Origin: Collinsella sp. AF02-46-1 | Lineage (GTDB): Bacteria > Actinomycetota > Coriobacteriia > Coriobacteriales > Coriobacteriaceae | Length of the DNA stretch: 64,000 bases | Direction: 5' to 3' | Assembly: GCF_003465825.1 (NCBI RefSeq) | Contig: NZ_QSBV01000014.1 | Location: 5,368 to 69,367 of the forward strand | In this document: in pieces, positions 1-8,528 of the stretch | How the letters are laid out: every line of letters starts with the position of its first letter | How positions within the stretch are numbered: position 1 is the first letter of the stretch | Notes under the pieces: generated by a model | Databases searched by the model: none | What the model was told of the DNA's origin: nothing | What the model saw: only the letters and a program-made list of their open reading frames with translations | Translations under genes and position numbers: made by a program

Positions 1-480
1 GAGTTTTCAGCAGGCCAGGACGGCTGCATACGCGCCGGACACACCATATTGGTCCCAAGAACGCCTTTGACCGGCGATTTGGGTCGACGGGCAAATCCCG
101 TCAGGACAAAAAAGCGTGCCTCGCGCCACACCGGACCCCAAAATGACGTCGATCTCCGCAATGCCACCCGACTGCAGCGGCACCGGCAGAGCTCACGGTG
201 CTGAATACTCCATTTTTTGCACGGCCCAGGCGGGGGTACATCAGGACCGGAAAGAACATCTCAACTTTTTTTGCAATCTGCAACTGGAAGTATGCAAAAC
301 GCTAAGAGAAAGCATCGCTGATGTCCCAATTGAGCGCGCGGAGCAGCAGCGCTTCCACCCTGCGCCCAAATCCAGCAGAGAGGGGACGCTCCTAACGAAC
401 CCCCATCGGCAAACAAACGCGGCTCGAGCGCCATCCCAAAATAGGCTGCCCGAGCCGCGTTTAACGGTACGGCATGAATA
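1..480. other. Gene-free left edge
   Basis: No convincing gene is visible. The short frames at 101-283 (minus) and 116-484 (plus) overlap each other, lack a ribosome binding site and match no family I know. The segment holds a small GACGGG/CCCGTC dyad near 90-105, a T-rich tract near 263-272 and GGAAGTATGC at 286-295, which resembles part of the foldback repeat at 24650-24780. It may be a degraded intergenic repeat of that family. Its right end is the terminator of the amidohydrolase gene. Confidence 0.4.
415..462 (-). terminator. Terminator of the amidohydrolase gene
   Basis: A perfect 12-bp stem (AAACGCGGCTCG at 415-426 with its complement at 451-462) lies about 20 bp after the stop codon of the minus-strand amidohydrolase. 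The minus-strand tail is not a clean U-run, so efficiency is uncertain. Confidence 0.6.
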
Positions 481-2118
481 TTAGCGCTCGTAGATTAAGT
501 TGCCCGCCAGGTAGGTGGCCTGAACCTTGGTGGCCTGGAGCTCTTGGGGGTCAACGGTGAGCAGGTTTCGGTCCAGGACTACCAGGTCGGCGTATTTGCC
601 GGGTTCCAGGCTGCCGAGGTTTTGCTCGTCGCCCGCTGCGTACGCGCTGCCAAGCGTGTAGCTGCGCAGGGCCGTTGCCGCGTCGATACGCTCGCTCGGC
701 AGCCAGCCGCCCTCGGGCCAGTGGCTGCGGGGATCTTGGCGCGTGATAGCCGTGTAGAGCACGTTCATGCTGGTAACGGCCGTGATGGGGCTGTCGGTAC
801 CGAAAGCTTGACGGATACCGCGCTGCTGATAAGTTGCGAACGGCCACATGATGCGGCTGCGTTCCAGGCCCAGGTCGCGCTCCGGGCCACCCGGGTCGAG
901 CGTGATGTGGCAAGGCTGGCTCGAGGCAATGACGTTGAGCTTGCGCAGACGATCGATGTCCTGAGGCAGCAGATTCTCCAGGTGCTCAAGCGTATTGTGG
1001 CCGTGCTGGGGCAAGCCGTAGAGCTCTGCCGCCTCCTCAAAGATATCGAGCGCAGCATGGATGGCACCGTCGCCGATAACGTGGATGCGCACGGTATGGT
1101 CACGCTCGGCTGCCGCCAAAACCAACTTGCGCATACGCTCGACAGGGACCGTCAGGCGGCCCTGGTCGCCCGGGAAGCGCGGGTTGGTATAGGGCTCAGT
1201 GAGGTATGCGGTATGCTCGCTCGACACGCCGTCGAAGAACTGTTTAAAGCCTGGCGCCGAGAGCAGCGCGTTGTTCGCGTAGCGGGTCTGGAGTTCTTCC
1301 AAGCGCGACTGGTCATCCAGCAGCGTGGGAAACAGATGGGCGCGGATGCCCAGCTTGCCGGAGGCCTGCAGCTTGTCGTAAACATCGTCGCGAATAAAGT
1401 CGCAGCCCGGCATGGGCATGAGCGACATATCGCAGATTGAGGTGATGCCTTGCTCGGCCATACGCTTCATCTGGTCGGCGTAAGCGCTCGCGATGCGGTC
1501 CTCGCCCAGCCACTCCAGGCAGCGCGGCAGCAGCTGCATAGCAGCCGCCTCGTGGGCGATACCCGTAAGCTCGCCATTTGCATCTTTGTCGTAACTGCCA
1601 CCCGCCGGAGGCTCGCTGTCGCGCGTAACGCCGAGCGCCTCGAGTGCGCGGCTGTTAAGCCACAGCGTGTGCCCGTCGCCCGAGTACATAACGCAGGGAC
1701 GATCGGGAAATGCCGCATCGAGGGAGGCCTTGGTAGGGTGCTCGGGCGGATCCCAGCGGTAATCGCGCCAACCCTGGGTCACGACCCAGGCGTCATCTGG
1801 CAAGCCTTGGGAAAACTCGAGCGCATGCTGCACCAATGCTGCCTCGGACGTGCCCATATCCATGAGCATGTACGGCGAGGAGCCAACCGAAGTATGGAAG
1901 AAATGCAAGTGCGCATCGTGGAAACCGGGGCAGACAAACTGCTCGCCGTAATCGACCACCGGCGTGGCGGCAGGTGCGGCGTCAATCACGTCATCGGGCG
2001 CGCCGACTGCGACGATGCGATCACCCGCGATGGCGATCGCCAGCTCGCGGGCGGTATCGATACCGTCTTGGGCGGTAAAAACGTTCTTGGAGCGGATAAT
2101 CCGATCGATATGCTGCAT
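481..2118 (-). CDS. Amidohydrolase family protein (YtcJ-like metal-dependent hydrolase)
   Basis: Predicted cytoplasmic metal-dependent hydrolase of the amidohydrolase superfamily, in the long YtcJ-like branch. The substrate is unknown. The metal-binding HDAHLHF motif lies about 67 residues from the chosen start, and the terminal FGTDSPI segment carries the conserved catalytic Asp. Length is about 545 residues, normal for the family. The open frame runs on upstream to 3207, but that part is the antisense of the M20 gene. Candidate ATG starts are 2130, 2124 and 2118; 2118 is used because a GGGG run sits at suitable spacing. The gene is divergent from the M20 hydrolase at 2287, and the two could act on related amide substrates. 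Confidence 0.85.
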   Translation of the reverse strand: MQHIDRIIRSKNVFTAQDGIDTARELAIAIAGDRIVAVGAPDDVIDAAPAATPVVDYGEQFVCPGFHDAHLHFFHTSVGSSPYMLMDMGTSEAALVQHALEFSQGLPDDAWVVTQGWRDYRWDPPEHPTKASLDAAFPDRPCVMYSGDGHTLWLNSRALEALGVTRDSEPPAGGSYDKDANGELTGIAHEAAAMQLLPRCLEWLGEDRIASAYADQMKRMAEQGITSICDMSLMPMPGCDFIRDDVYDKLQASGKLGIRAHLFPTLLDDQSRLEELQTRYANNALLSAPGFKQFFDGVSSEHTAYLTEPYTNPRFPGDQGRLTVPVERMRKLVLAAAERDHTVRIHVIGDGAIHAALDIFEEAAELYGLPQHGHNTLEHLENLLPQDIDRLRKLNVIASSQPCHITLDPGGPERDLGLERSRIMWPFATYQQRGIRQAFGTDSPITAVTSMNVLYTAITRQDPRSHWPEGGWLPSERIDAATALRSYTLGSAYAAGDEQNLGSLEPGKYADLVVLDRNLLTVDPQELQATKVQATYLAGNLIYER

Positions 2119-2286
2119 GAGCATCCCCATCTCTGGCAGGTAATTCAACATCCCCGAGTGTACTCCCCCGCCCTTGCAACAAAACCCCAAGCGGCAAACG
2201 GCAACTTTACCAGCCCTAGCGGCAGGTGGCATACTGGAGAGAGCCTGTACGATTTTGCGATCGAGCCAGCAAGGAGCAAATCGACC

Positions 2287-3750
2287 ATGACGAAGACCAA
2301 GGCACAGCAGATTATGGCGGCAACCGAGGTTCGCGCGGCAGACGACGTCACCGCGGCCATCCATGATATCGCCGCCGAGTTTGAACCCTACATCATCAAG
2401 CAGCGCCGGCACTTCCATAAGCACCCGGAGCTGAGCCTTGCCGAGGAGCGCACGACTTCCGACATCGCCAACCAGCTCGACGCCATGAATATCCCCTACG
2501 AGCGTCCACTCAAGACGGGCCTGGTGGCGACACTCCGCGGCACCGCGCCCGATGCCTACCGCGAGGACGGCACGCCGCGCCGCCGTATCCTGCTGCGCGC
2601 CGACATCGACGCCCTGCCCGTCACCGAGCAGACCGGCGAGGAGTTCGCCAGCGTCAACGAGGGCTGCATGCACGCCTGCGGCCACGACTGCCATATCGCC
2701 ATGATGCTCGGCACGTTGCAGATTCTGCGCCACATGACCGATGACATCCACGGCGAGATTCGCATCGTTTTCCAGCCCAGCGAGGAAAACGGCCAGGGCG
2801 CCAAGCTCATGATCGGCACGGGCGTACTCGATGGCGTCGACGGTGCCTATGCCGCGCACATCTGGAGCGAGGTCGATGCCGGCACCGTGAGCTGCGAGCC
2901 CGGTCCGCGCATGGCAAACACCGACTGGTTCCGCATTGATGTCCGCGGCACCTCGTGCCATGGCGCCATGCCCCAGCGCGGCCACGACGCCGTTATGGTT
3001 GCCGCCGAAATCGTCAACGCCCTGCAGACCATCGTCTCGCGCGAGATTAGCCCCTACGAACCCGCCGTCATCACCGTCGGCGAACTGCACGGCGGCACCG
3101 CGCGCAACGTTATCGCCGGCACGGCATACCTCGCCGGCACGGTGCGCACCTATGGCGACAAGACGCATGAGGAAATGCCCGAGCTTATGCGCCGCATCGT
3201 GGAGCACACCGCAGCAGCACTAGGCGCCGAGGCCGAACTCACCGACTACACCATCGCCAACTACAAGGTCGAAAACGATGCCGCCTCGAGCGAGCGTTGC
3301 CGCCAAGCTGTGCTCAAGTGCCTGGGCCCCGCAGGCGAGGGCCATTACCGCGGCACGCTTTCGGGCGAGGACTTCTCGGAGTACCTGCGCCGCGTGCCGG
3401 GCGTGCTCGCCTTTGTTGGCACGCGCAACCCCCAGATTGGCGCCACCTATGCCCAGCACTCCTGCTTCTACAAGATCGACGAGAGCGCGCTCGCCAAGGG
3501 CTCCATGGTAGCCGCTCAGTATGCCATCGACTTTTTGGCCGAGCCCACACAAGAGGAGCTCGACGGCCCCACAATCGCCGCGGTTGCCGAGACCAATCCC
3601 GACCTGGCAGCCAAGCTGCGCTCTGCCAAGGCAACGGCCGCCGAGGCCCGCGACGCCGTGCACGACGCCCGCACCGCCCGCCATGCCGCCATCAAGGGCA
3701 TTCACGATGCCCGTGCCGCTGCTCGCCACGAGGAGAAGCATGGCGAGTAG
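2287..3750 (+). CDS. M20 family amidohydrolase/peptidase with charged C-terminal tail
   Basis: Cytoplasmic zinc hydrolase of the M20 aminoacylase/hippurate hydrolase type, cleaving N-acyl amino acids or small peptides. Metal-binding motifs are visible: HACGHDCH near residue 135, a Glu-Glu pair (SEENGQG) near 165, and the terminal GEDFSEY segment. AAGGAG at 2271-2276 lies 10 nt before the ATG. The protein is 487 residues, about 80-90 longer than a typical M20 hydrolase; the excess is an Ala/Arg/His-rich helical tail after FLAEPTQEE. The longer open frame from 1450 is antisense to the neighbouring amidohydrolase and is rejected. The exact substrate cannot be read from the sequence. Confidence 0.9.
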   Translation: MTKTKAQQIMAATEVRAADDVTAAIHDIAAEFEPYIIKQRRHFHKHPELSLAEERTTSDIANQLDAMNIPYERPLKTGLVATLRGTAPDAYREDGTPRRRILLRADIDALPVTEQTGEEFASVNEGCMHACGHDCHIAMMLGTLQILRHMTDDIHGEIRIVFQPSEENGQGAKLMIGTGVLDGVDGAYAAHIWSEVDAGTVSCEPGPRMANTDWFRIDVRGTSCHGAMPQRGHDAVMVAAEIVNALQTIVSREISPYEPAVITVGELHGGTARNVIAGTAYLAGTVRTYGDKTHEEMPELMRRIVEHTAAALGAEAELTDYTIANYKVENDAASSERCRQAVLKCLGPAGEGHYRGTLSGEDFSEYLRRVPGVLAFVGTRNPQIGATYAQHSCFYKIDESALAKGSMVAAQYAIDFLAEPTQEELDGPTIAAVAETNPDLAAKLRSAKATAAEARDAVHDARTARHAAIKGIHDARAAARHEEKHGE

Positions 3751-3785
3751 CCGTCACGTCCACCCGTAACAACCTGGCTAGAGCA

Positions 3786-3826
3786 AAGCGGGGGGCGAAC
3801 GTTATCTCAACGTTCGCCCCCCGCTT
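3786..3826. terminator. Bidirectional terminator
   Basis: A near-perfect 16-bp GC-rich stem (AAGCGGGGGGCGAACG at 3786-3801 with its complement at 3811-3826) lies between two convergent genes, the plus-strand M20 hydrolase and the minus-strand DUF2752 protein. It can serve both. Confidence 0.8.
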
Positions 3827-3857
3827 ATGTGTCGATGCTTTTCTAGCGCGTCCTCCG

Positions 3858-4394
3858 TCACGACAGGTAAGAGCGAAGGATGGTGAGCCAGCGTGGGGTT
3901 TCGAGGTGGATGATATCGGTGGGAACTCCGGTGGGAACGTGACCACCAAGGAGCAGGCCCGCGTCTGCCGGGTTGATAAGGCGCACGATCCATACGGCAA
4001 CGACCAGCACACACAGAACAATAACCGCAATGTCGATGCCACGCTTTAGCTTGCTCGATACCGCCTCCTCGCGCACGAACGCGAGCGCAAACGCAATCGG
4101 CACCACCCAAAACAGCGGATGGTAGGCAAAGGCAGCCGCAAAACCGAGGCGCAGTGCTGCCAGCCAGGCCCTTGTCATGCCGCATCCCGGACAGGGAATG
4201 CCCGTCATCAGGCGAAACACGCAGCCGATATCGAGCAGGTAGAGTGCGAGCCAGGCGACAAAGAGCGCGCCGATGCAAGAAAGGGCGCGGCGAATGAGCT
4301 CCGCCGCGCCCTTATGTCCCTGGGAGCTGTTCACGCCGTTCTTATCGTTAGGCACGAGCGCCAAGACGGGTGTTGTAAGCCGTTGCCATGGCAT
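3858..4394 (-). CDS. DUF2752 family membrane protein
   Basis: Small integral membrane protein with the DUF2752 signature CPGCGMTRA, an N-terminal hydrophobic helix before it and further membrane segments after it. The molecular function of the family is unknown. The frame overlaps the end of the upstream DUF4234 gene by 47 bp if the ATG at 4394 is used, and no good ribosome site precedes that ATG. A GTG at 4334, 13 bp after the upstream stop codon, would give 158 residues and remove the overlap; it is a serious alternative. The gene is co-directional with the zinc-ribbon membrane proteins upstream and probably part of the same transcript. Confidence 0.75.
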   Translation of the reverse strand: MPWQRLTTPVLALVPNDKNGVNSSQGHKGAAELIRRALSCIGALFVAWLALYLLDIGCVFRLMTGIPCPGCGMTRAWLAALRLGFAAAFAYHPLFWVVPIAFALAFVREEAVSSKLKRGIDIAVIVLCVLVVAVWIVRLINPADAGLLLGGHVPTGVPTDIIHLETPRWLTILRSYLS

Positions 4395-5025
4395 TGGTGT
4401 TCTTGATGATGATGTTCATGGCAAAGATGGGGCCAAGGCCGCACAGCAGCGCGCCGACAATCTGCCACATAAGAACGGTAGTACCGTTCTCCTGGAACAT
4501 CAGGCCATAGCGAGGGGCATTAGCCTGCAGGCGGTTACCGATCTTGTAGTACCAGTAGAGTCCGTAGAAGCCGCAGGTCACGAACGACAGCAAGATGAAT
4601 GCTGCCAGACCCGGCGTGGAATCGCCGTCATCCTGGCACATGACATTGATGTCGCGGGCAAGGCAATAGAGGAAGTAATACGAATAGATGCCGCAGGTCA
4701 CGATGGAAAGCAGGAGCCAGCCGATCACGCCACGGTCGGTCTTAATCGGAGCATAGCCCATCGGGGCAGGTGCAGGCTGCTGAGCATACTGCTGCTGGCC
4801 GGCGTACTGCTGCTGCCCGGTGTACTGCTGCTGAGGCTGGGGCTGAACTGCCTGAACCGGAGTGGGCTGAATCTGCGTGGGCTGCGGAGCAGGCTGGGGC
4901 TGAGGCGCAGGCTGCGGCGCGGGCTGAGGGGCCGGAGCGGTGGGAGCGGCACCGATGGCAGAACCGCAAACAGGGCAGAATTTGGCATCATCCGAAATGG
5001 GAGAACCACAAGTGGGACAGAACAT
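4348..5025 (-). CDS. Zinc-ribbon DUF4234 membrane protein
   Basis: A 225-residue protein with three parts. An N-terminal double CxxC zinc ribbon (CPTCG and CPVCG, residues 3-21) is followed by a Pro/Gln/Ala-rich linker with QQQY repeats (about 25-90), then a membrane domain with four hydrophobic segments of the DUF4234 type (VTCGIYSYYF, VTCGFYGLYWYYK). AAAAGGAG lies before the ATG. Family function is unknown; ribbons of this kind are common on membrane proteins of Gram-positive gut bacteria. A TGTTGCGCAACA palindrome sits 75 bp upstream at 5101-5112 and is repeated upstream of the surface-protein gene at 21248. Confidence 0.85.
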   Translation of the reverse strand: MFCPTCGSPISDDAKFCPVCGSAIGAAPTAPAPQPAPQPAPQPQPAPQPTQIQPTPVQAVQPQPQQQYTGQQQYAGQQQYAQQPAPAPMGYAPIKTDRGVIGWLLLSIVTCGIYSYYFLYCLARDINVMCQDDGDSTPGLAAFILLSFVTCGFYGLYWYYKIGNRLQANAPRYGLMFQENGTTVLMWQIVGALLCGLGPIFAMNIIIKNTNAMATAYNTRLGARA

Positions 5026-5100
5026 AAGCTTCTCCTTTTCCTAAGGCGTCGCACGCCTTCAAACCTTACACGTCTATGTTCTCAACAATAGCCGCGACGT

Positions 5101-5112
5101 TGTTGCGCAACA
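5101..5112. promoter_or_regulatory. TGTTGCGCAACA palindrome, copy 1
   Basis: A perfect 12-bp palindrome 75 bp upstream of the DUF4234 start codon. The same 12 bp occurs at 21315-21326, 66 bp upstream of the CAP-domain surface protein. A shared operator is a plausible reading; no cognate regulator is identified. Confidence 0.4.
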
Positions 5113-5181
5113 TTGACCAATTTCCGAGAAATTTATCTGCAACCGTTTTCCCAGGTATTGTCTTGCTTTCACAGTAGAAAA

Positions 5182-5213
5182 AGGCACCCCGGGCTCAGTT
5201 GCCCAGGGCGCCT
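5182..5213 (-). terminator. Terminator of the DUF4013-like zinc-ribbon gene
   Basis: On the minus strand a 13-bp GC-rich stem with a 6-nt loop is followed by TTTTT. It begins 7 bp after the stop codon of the gene at 5221. Confidence 0.85.
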
Positions 5214-5220
5214 CGACCGA

Positions 5221-6585
5221 CTATTCGGTTTGATTGTTTTCGGCAGCAGGATTATCGCCCGGCTCATCCGCCGGCGTGGCAACGGCATTCCAATCGGGTT
5301 CTGCAGGCGTCGCCTCGGGCGCGGGGGCCGGTGCCGGGGCAGACGTCGGTGCGGGCGACGTTGCAGGCGCAGGTGCGGGTGCCGGCTCAGGCACAGGCGC
5401 CGGCTCGGGTGCAGGCTCAGGCGCAGACTCGGGCGCGGGCTCGGGCTCGGGCGCAGGTGCCGGCGAAGCATCCGGAGCGCTGTAACCCGAAGGAGCAGAC
5501 TTCTTCTCAAACGGCAGCACAAAGGTCAGGACGTCGTCCTTGTCCTCGTCGGCCCACTCGCTTGCGTAGCGCGCCACCCAATAGCCAACGGCACGATGCT
5601 TGAGCATGTTGCCAAAGACCGTAAGGAATACCGTGACAAACGCCGTCAGCACCAAGAACAATACGAGCGTAATGCCACCGCCGGTAACAAGCGCCTCAAT
5701 AGCCGTAGGACGGTAGTAGTAGCTATACATACCGACAGAGGCAATGGTGCCAAAGACGAGCGTCAGGATCCATGTGATAACGTTGGCGACCAGACCCGTC
5801 AAAAACTCGGGAAGGAACGATGCGCAGAACAGCTTGGTCTTATTGTTCTTAAAGGCCGCCCAGACCTTATCGAGCGAAAACGCGCTCTCGACGCGACCGG
5901 TCACCGCAAAGTGCATCACGGCGATGTCGGCGAACATAGTAAAGAAGACACCCAGGACCGCCGTGGCAATCATAGCCAGAACAAACAGGCCCAGCGAGCC
6001 AAATAGAGCGGCCTCAAGCGCATAGGAGCCGTAATAAGAGTACGCACCCGCGGCACCAATTACCACGCTCTCCACCAGCGAAAGCGCTACACCAATAACG
6101 GGAATAGCCGCGATAACCTTGAGCACGCTCGAAATAACGCCCGAAAAGACGCCAAGGCCAAACGACGTGGAACGCATCAACGGACGATCCATGCCGTCAT
6201 CGACCTTGAGCGACAGATCGCGACCCCATTCGATGCCAAAGCCAGAACCGCACGCGCTTGCCACACAGGCAGCCAAAAAGCCGAAGGCAGCCGCGATACC
6301 GCCGATAACGGGAATGAAGAGCACGAGCACCGACACGACACAGATGAGCGCCGGCAAAAAGGCAATCTGGCACACGCGCTGCAGCACGCCCGGCGTCTTG
6401 GTCATGTCTTCAAACGCCTGAGCTACACAGCCCTTGGGCACGTTCACGTTAGGCTGAGGAGCAAACTGCTGAGGCTGAGACTGCCCCTGAGGAGCAGAGG
6501 TTGCAGCACCGGTATTAGGAGCGCCACACGCGCCACAGAACTTGTCGTTATCGCCCATGGGGGCGCCACACTGCGAACAGAACAT
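5221..6585 (-). CDS. Zinc-ribbon membrane protein, DUF4013-like, with Pro/Ala/Glu tail
   Basis: A 454-residue protein. The N-terminal zinc ribbon has CSQCG and CGACG. A short linker leads to a polytopic membrane region with about six hydrophobic segments resembling DUF4013 (GNMLKHRAVGYWVARYASEW near the end). The last 90 residues are a low-complexity tail of alternating Pro, Ala and Glu, of the kind that crosses a thick cell wall or acts as a flexible spacer. The start at 6585 is preferred because GAAGGG lies 9 nt upstream; the in-frame ATG at 6594 has no spacing. Longer frames to 6678 lack support. Function is unknown. The ribbon matches that of the DUF4234 protein next door. Confidence 0.8.
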   Translation of the reverse strand: MFCSQCGAPMGDNDKFCGACGAPNTGAATSAPQGQSQPQQFAPQPNVNVPKGCVAQAFEDMTKTPGVLQRVCQIAFLPALICVVSVLVLFIPVIGGIAAAFGFLAACVASACGSGFGIEWGRDLSLKVDDGMDRPLMRSTSFGLGVFSGVISSVLKVIAAIPVIGVALSLVESVVIGAAGAYSYYGSYALEAALFGSLGLFVLAMIATAVLGVFFTMFADIAVMHFAVTGRVESAFSLDKVWAAFKNNKTKLFCASFLPEFLTGLVANVITWILTLVFGTIASVGMYSYYYRPTAIEALVTGGGITLVLFLVLTAFVTVFLTVFGNMLKHRAVGYWVARYASEWADEDKDDVLTFVLPFEKKSAPSGYSAPDASPAPAPEPEPAPESAPEPAPEPAPVPEPAPAPAPATSPAPTSAPAPAPAPEATPAEPDWNAVATPADEPGDNPAAENNQTE

Positions 6586-6735
6586 CGAAATCATCCCTTC
6601 GTATCTAGAGCGAATCACCTGGATCGCAAACGATGTCTTTGGCAACATTATCGCCCAATGTGGGGACAAATACTCCAAGATGGCCGATTTGCAACGTAGG
6701 CGGCCTTATTCAATGATTCGAAGGGTGCGTCCGCG

Positions 6736-7758
6736 CTAGTTCGTGCCGCGGAAGCCTTTGCCCACGATCTCGGAGCTATCGACGATGGTGATGAAGGCGC
6801 CAGGGTCAATCTCGCGGGTATAGCGGCGCAGTTGCACTGCCTCGCGACGGCTCAGCACGCTCATAATCACCGTGACGCACTTGCCCGAGAAGGCGCCGTA
6901 GCCACGGCTGATCGTTGCCGTGCGGTTGAGATGCTTGACAATAAACTCCTCGACTTTTCGCGGTTCGGTGCAAATGATCGTACAGACCTTGCGCAGGTGG
7001 ATGCTCTCGATAGCCTTATCGACCACGAGCGTCTTGGCAAACAGGCCAAGCACGCAGTACAGGCCGACGCGCGGGCCATACAGGAAAGCCGCGATGGTCA
7101 CGATGCCGATATCGACCAGCAGCAGCGCGCGGCCAATCTCGAGCGTGGTGCGGCGTTTGAGGATCATGGCAAGAATGTCCGTGCCACCCGTCGAGGCGCC
7201 GATGTCAAAGACAATAGCGCTGCCGAGCGCCGGCAAGATGACGGCAAAGCACAGGTCGAGCCACATATCACCCGTCAGAGAGACATCGGTCGGAATGAAG
7301 AGCTCAAACAGCGAGACGTAGGCCGAAAGCGCAAACGAGGCAAAGACGCTCCACAGAATCGCCTTGCGCTCCAAAAAGATAAAGCCCAGAACGACCAGGA
7401 CCGCGTTGATAATCCACATAAAGACGCCGACGGGCAGGGTCGGGAACAGCGTGGAAAGAATGACCGACACGCCCGAGGTGCCGCCGAAGGCAAAGTGATT
7501 GGGGGTTTTAAAGGCCACGATGGCGAACGCCGTGAGAATCAGGCCCAGATTGAGCTCGGCAAAAAAGCGCGGAAAGCCTGGCTCCTGGCTGCGCTTGCGG
7601 CCGGCGCGCTCGCCACGTTCGATATCCTCGCGACCGACCACGCGCTCCATCGGCACCACCGGAGGACGATGCACCTCCTCGGCGGCACGCGACGCCGCCT
7701 CTGCCGCAGCGGCCTCAATCGCCCATGCTTTGCTTTCGGTCTCGTGTTCGTCGGCCAT
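6736..7758 (-). CDS. YitT family membrane protein
   Basis: Polytopic inner-membrane protein of the YitT (DUF161) family with a C-terminal DUF2179 domain (GYGAFSGKCVTVIMSVLSRR), a ligand-binding-like module. The transport substrate is not established. An extra 75-residue charged N-terminal extension precedes the first membrane segment (residues about 80-100); the rest fits the usual 280-290-residue family. GAGGGG is 8 nt upstream of the ATG. The gene stands alone between intergenic regions and no regulatory site was evident. Confidence 0.88.
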   Translation of the reverse strand: MADEHETESKAWAIEAAAAEAASRAAEEVHRPPVVPMERVVGREDIERGERAGRKRSQEPGFPRFFAELNLGLILTAFAIVAFKTPNHFAFGGTSGVSVILSTLFPTLPVGVFMWIINAVLVVLGFIFLERKAILWSVFASFALSAYVSLFELFIPTDVSLTGDMWLDLCFAVILPALGSAIVFDIGASTGGTDILAMILKRRTTLEIGRALLLVDIGIVTIAAFLYGPRVGLYCVLGLFAKTLVVDKAIESIHLRKVCTIICTEPRKVEEFIVKHLNRTATISRGYGAFSGKCVTVIMSVLSRREAVQLRRYTREIDPGAFITIVDSSEIVGKGFRGTN

Positions 7759-7872
7759 TACGGCAACCCCTCGTTAACAATTTGGAAACAATGCGCCCAT
7801 TAGGGTAACGCGGAACGTGGGGATTGCAACCCTTAGTTAGACGAGCGGTATGACTACATCGGGTGCGTACAA

Positions 7873-7912
7873 AAACGGCCGGCCACGCTTTTGCTTGCGC
7901 GGTCGGCCGTTT
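7873..7912 (-). terminator. Terminator of the Asp23 gene
   Basis: On the minus strand a 12-bp stem with one wobble (7901-7912 with 7873-7884) is followed by TTTTT. It lies downstream of the stop-codon hairpin at 7931-7964, so this gene has two hairpins in tandem. Confidence 0.75.
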
Positions 7913-7922
7913 AACGTTTTCG

Positions 7923-7964
7923 CAGATAAAACCTGCCAAAATAAACATCTCTTTTTGGTAGGTT
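7923..7964 (-). repeat. Stop-codon hairpin element, copy 1
   Basis: ACCTGCCAAAA (7931-7941) pairs with TTTTTGGTAGGT (7952-7963), with one G-U pair. On the minus strand the arm begins on the TAA stop codon of the Asp23 gene (7963-7965), and the hairpin is followed by TTTTAT. This copy has a diverged loop (AGAGATG instead of AGGGACAGG). The flank CAGATAAA is shared with the copies at 53191 and 59251. Confidence 0.8.
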
Positions 7965-8484
7965 ACTCGTGCTGGCTGGTACGGTGCTCGTACTCCTCGG
8001 GGGTGATGACATCCTCGATGCGCAGGTTGACGCCTGCCACCTCAAGGCCGGTCATCGCGGCAAGACGCTCGGTGACGCGCGCCTTAACGTCGTCAAAGAT
8101 CGCAGGCGCATAGGCGCCGTACTCGATGATGACCGAGATGTTGACAACCACGCGGTTGTCGTCGGTGACCTCGACCGTCACGCCCTTGGTCAGGTTCTCG
8201 GCACCAAACTGCTCCTGCACAAAGTGCATGAGGTTGCCCTTCATGCCCAGAACGTGCGACACCTCGCGGGTGGCCATGGCGACGATCTTCTCAATCACGC
8301 CGTTGGAATATGTCAGCGAGTCCTCGGACTCGTCCGCCTCCTCGTCATCCTCGTCCGCCTCGTCTTCGGACTCCGCCTCGACGAGCGCCTCGTCCTCGAG
8401 CGTTACGTCCTCCGCCTCGGCGGCGACGGCCTCGTTCGTCTCGAGCTCGGTATCGGCCACATCGACCTTCGTGTTAAAAGCCAT
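7963..8484 (-). CDS. Asp23/Gls24 family envelope stress response protein
   Basis: Cytoplasmic protein of the Asp23/Gls24 family, which in other Gram-positives sits under the membrane attached to AmaP. The domain covers residues about 60-173 (YSNGVIEKIVAMATREVSHV, then NISVIIEYG). The first 58 residues are strikingly acidic, almost all Glu, Asp, Ala and Ser. AAGGAGG lies just before the ATG. AmaP and DUF2273 genes lie immediately upstream on the same strand, the arrangement known from other Gram-positives, so a shared transcript is likely. The stop codon overlaps an intergenic hairpin element. Confidence 0.9.
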   Translation of the reverse strand: MAFNTKVDVADTELETNEAVAAEAEDVTLEDEALVEAESEDEADEDDEEADESEDSLTYSNGVIEKIVAMATREVSHVLGMKGNLMHFVQEQFGAENLTKGVTVEVTDDNRVVVNISVIIEYGAYAPAIFDDVKARVTERLAAMTGLEVAGVNLRIEDVITPEEYEHRTSQHE

Positions 8485-8528
8485 GGTTCCTCCTTATGCC
8501 TGCCACGGATGCGACAGTCGAATACATA

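Noticed and set aside
101..484. Overlapping small frames at the left edge
   Set aside because: They are mutually antisense, lack ribosome sites and resemble no family.
1450..2286. N-terminal extension of the M20 frame
   Set aside because: Antisense to the amidohydrolase; AAGGAG at 2271 marks the true start at 2287.
2131..3207. N-terminal extension of the amidohydrolase frame
   Set aside because: It is antisense to the well-supported M20 hydrolase and begins without a ribosome site; the amidohydrolase fold starts at MQHIDRII.
5234..5485. Gly/Ala-rich plus-strand frame
   Set aside because: Antisense of the Pro/Ala/Glu repeats in the DUF4013-like protein.
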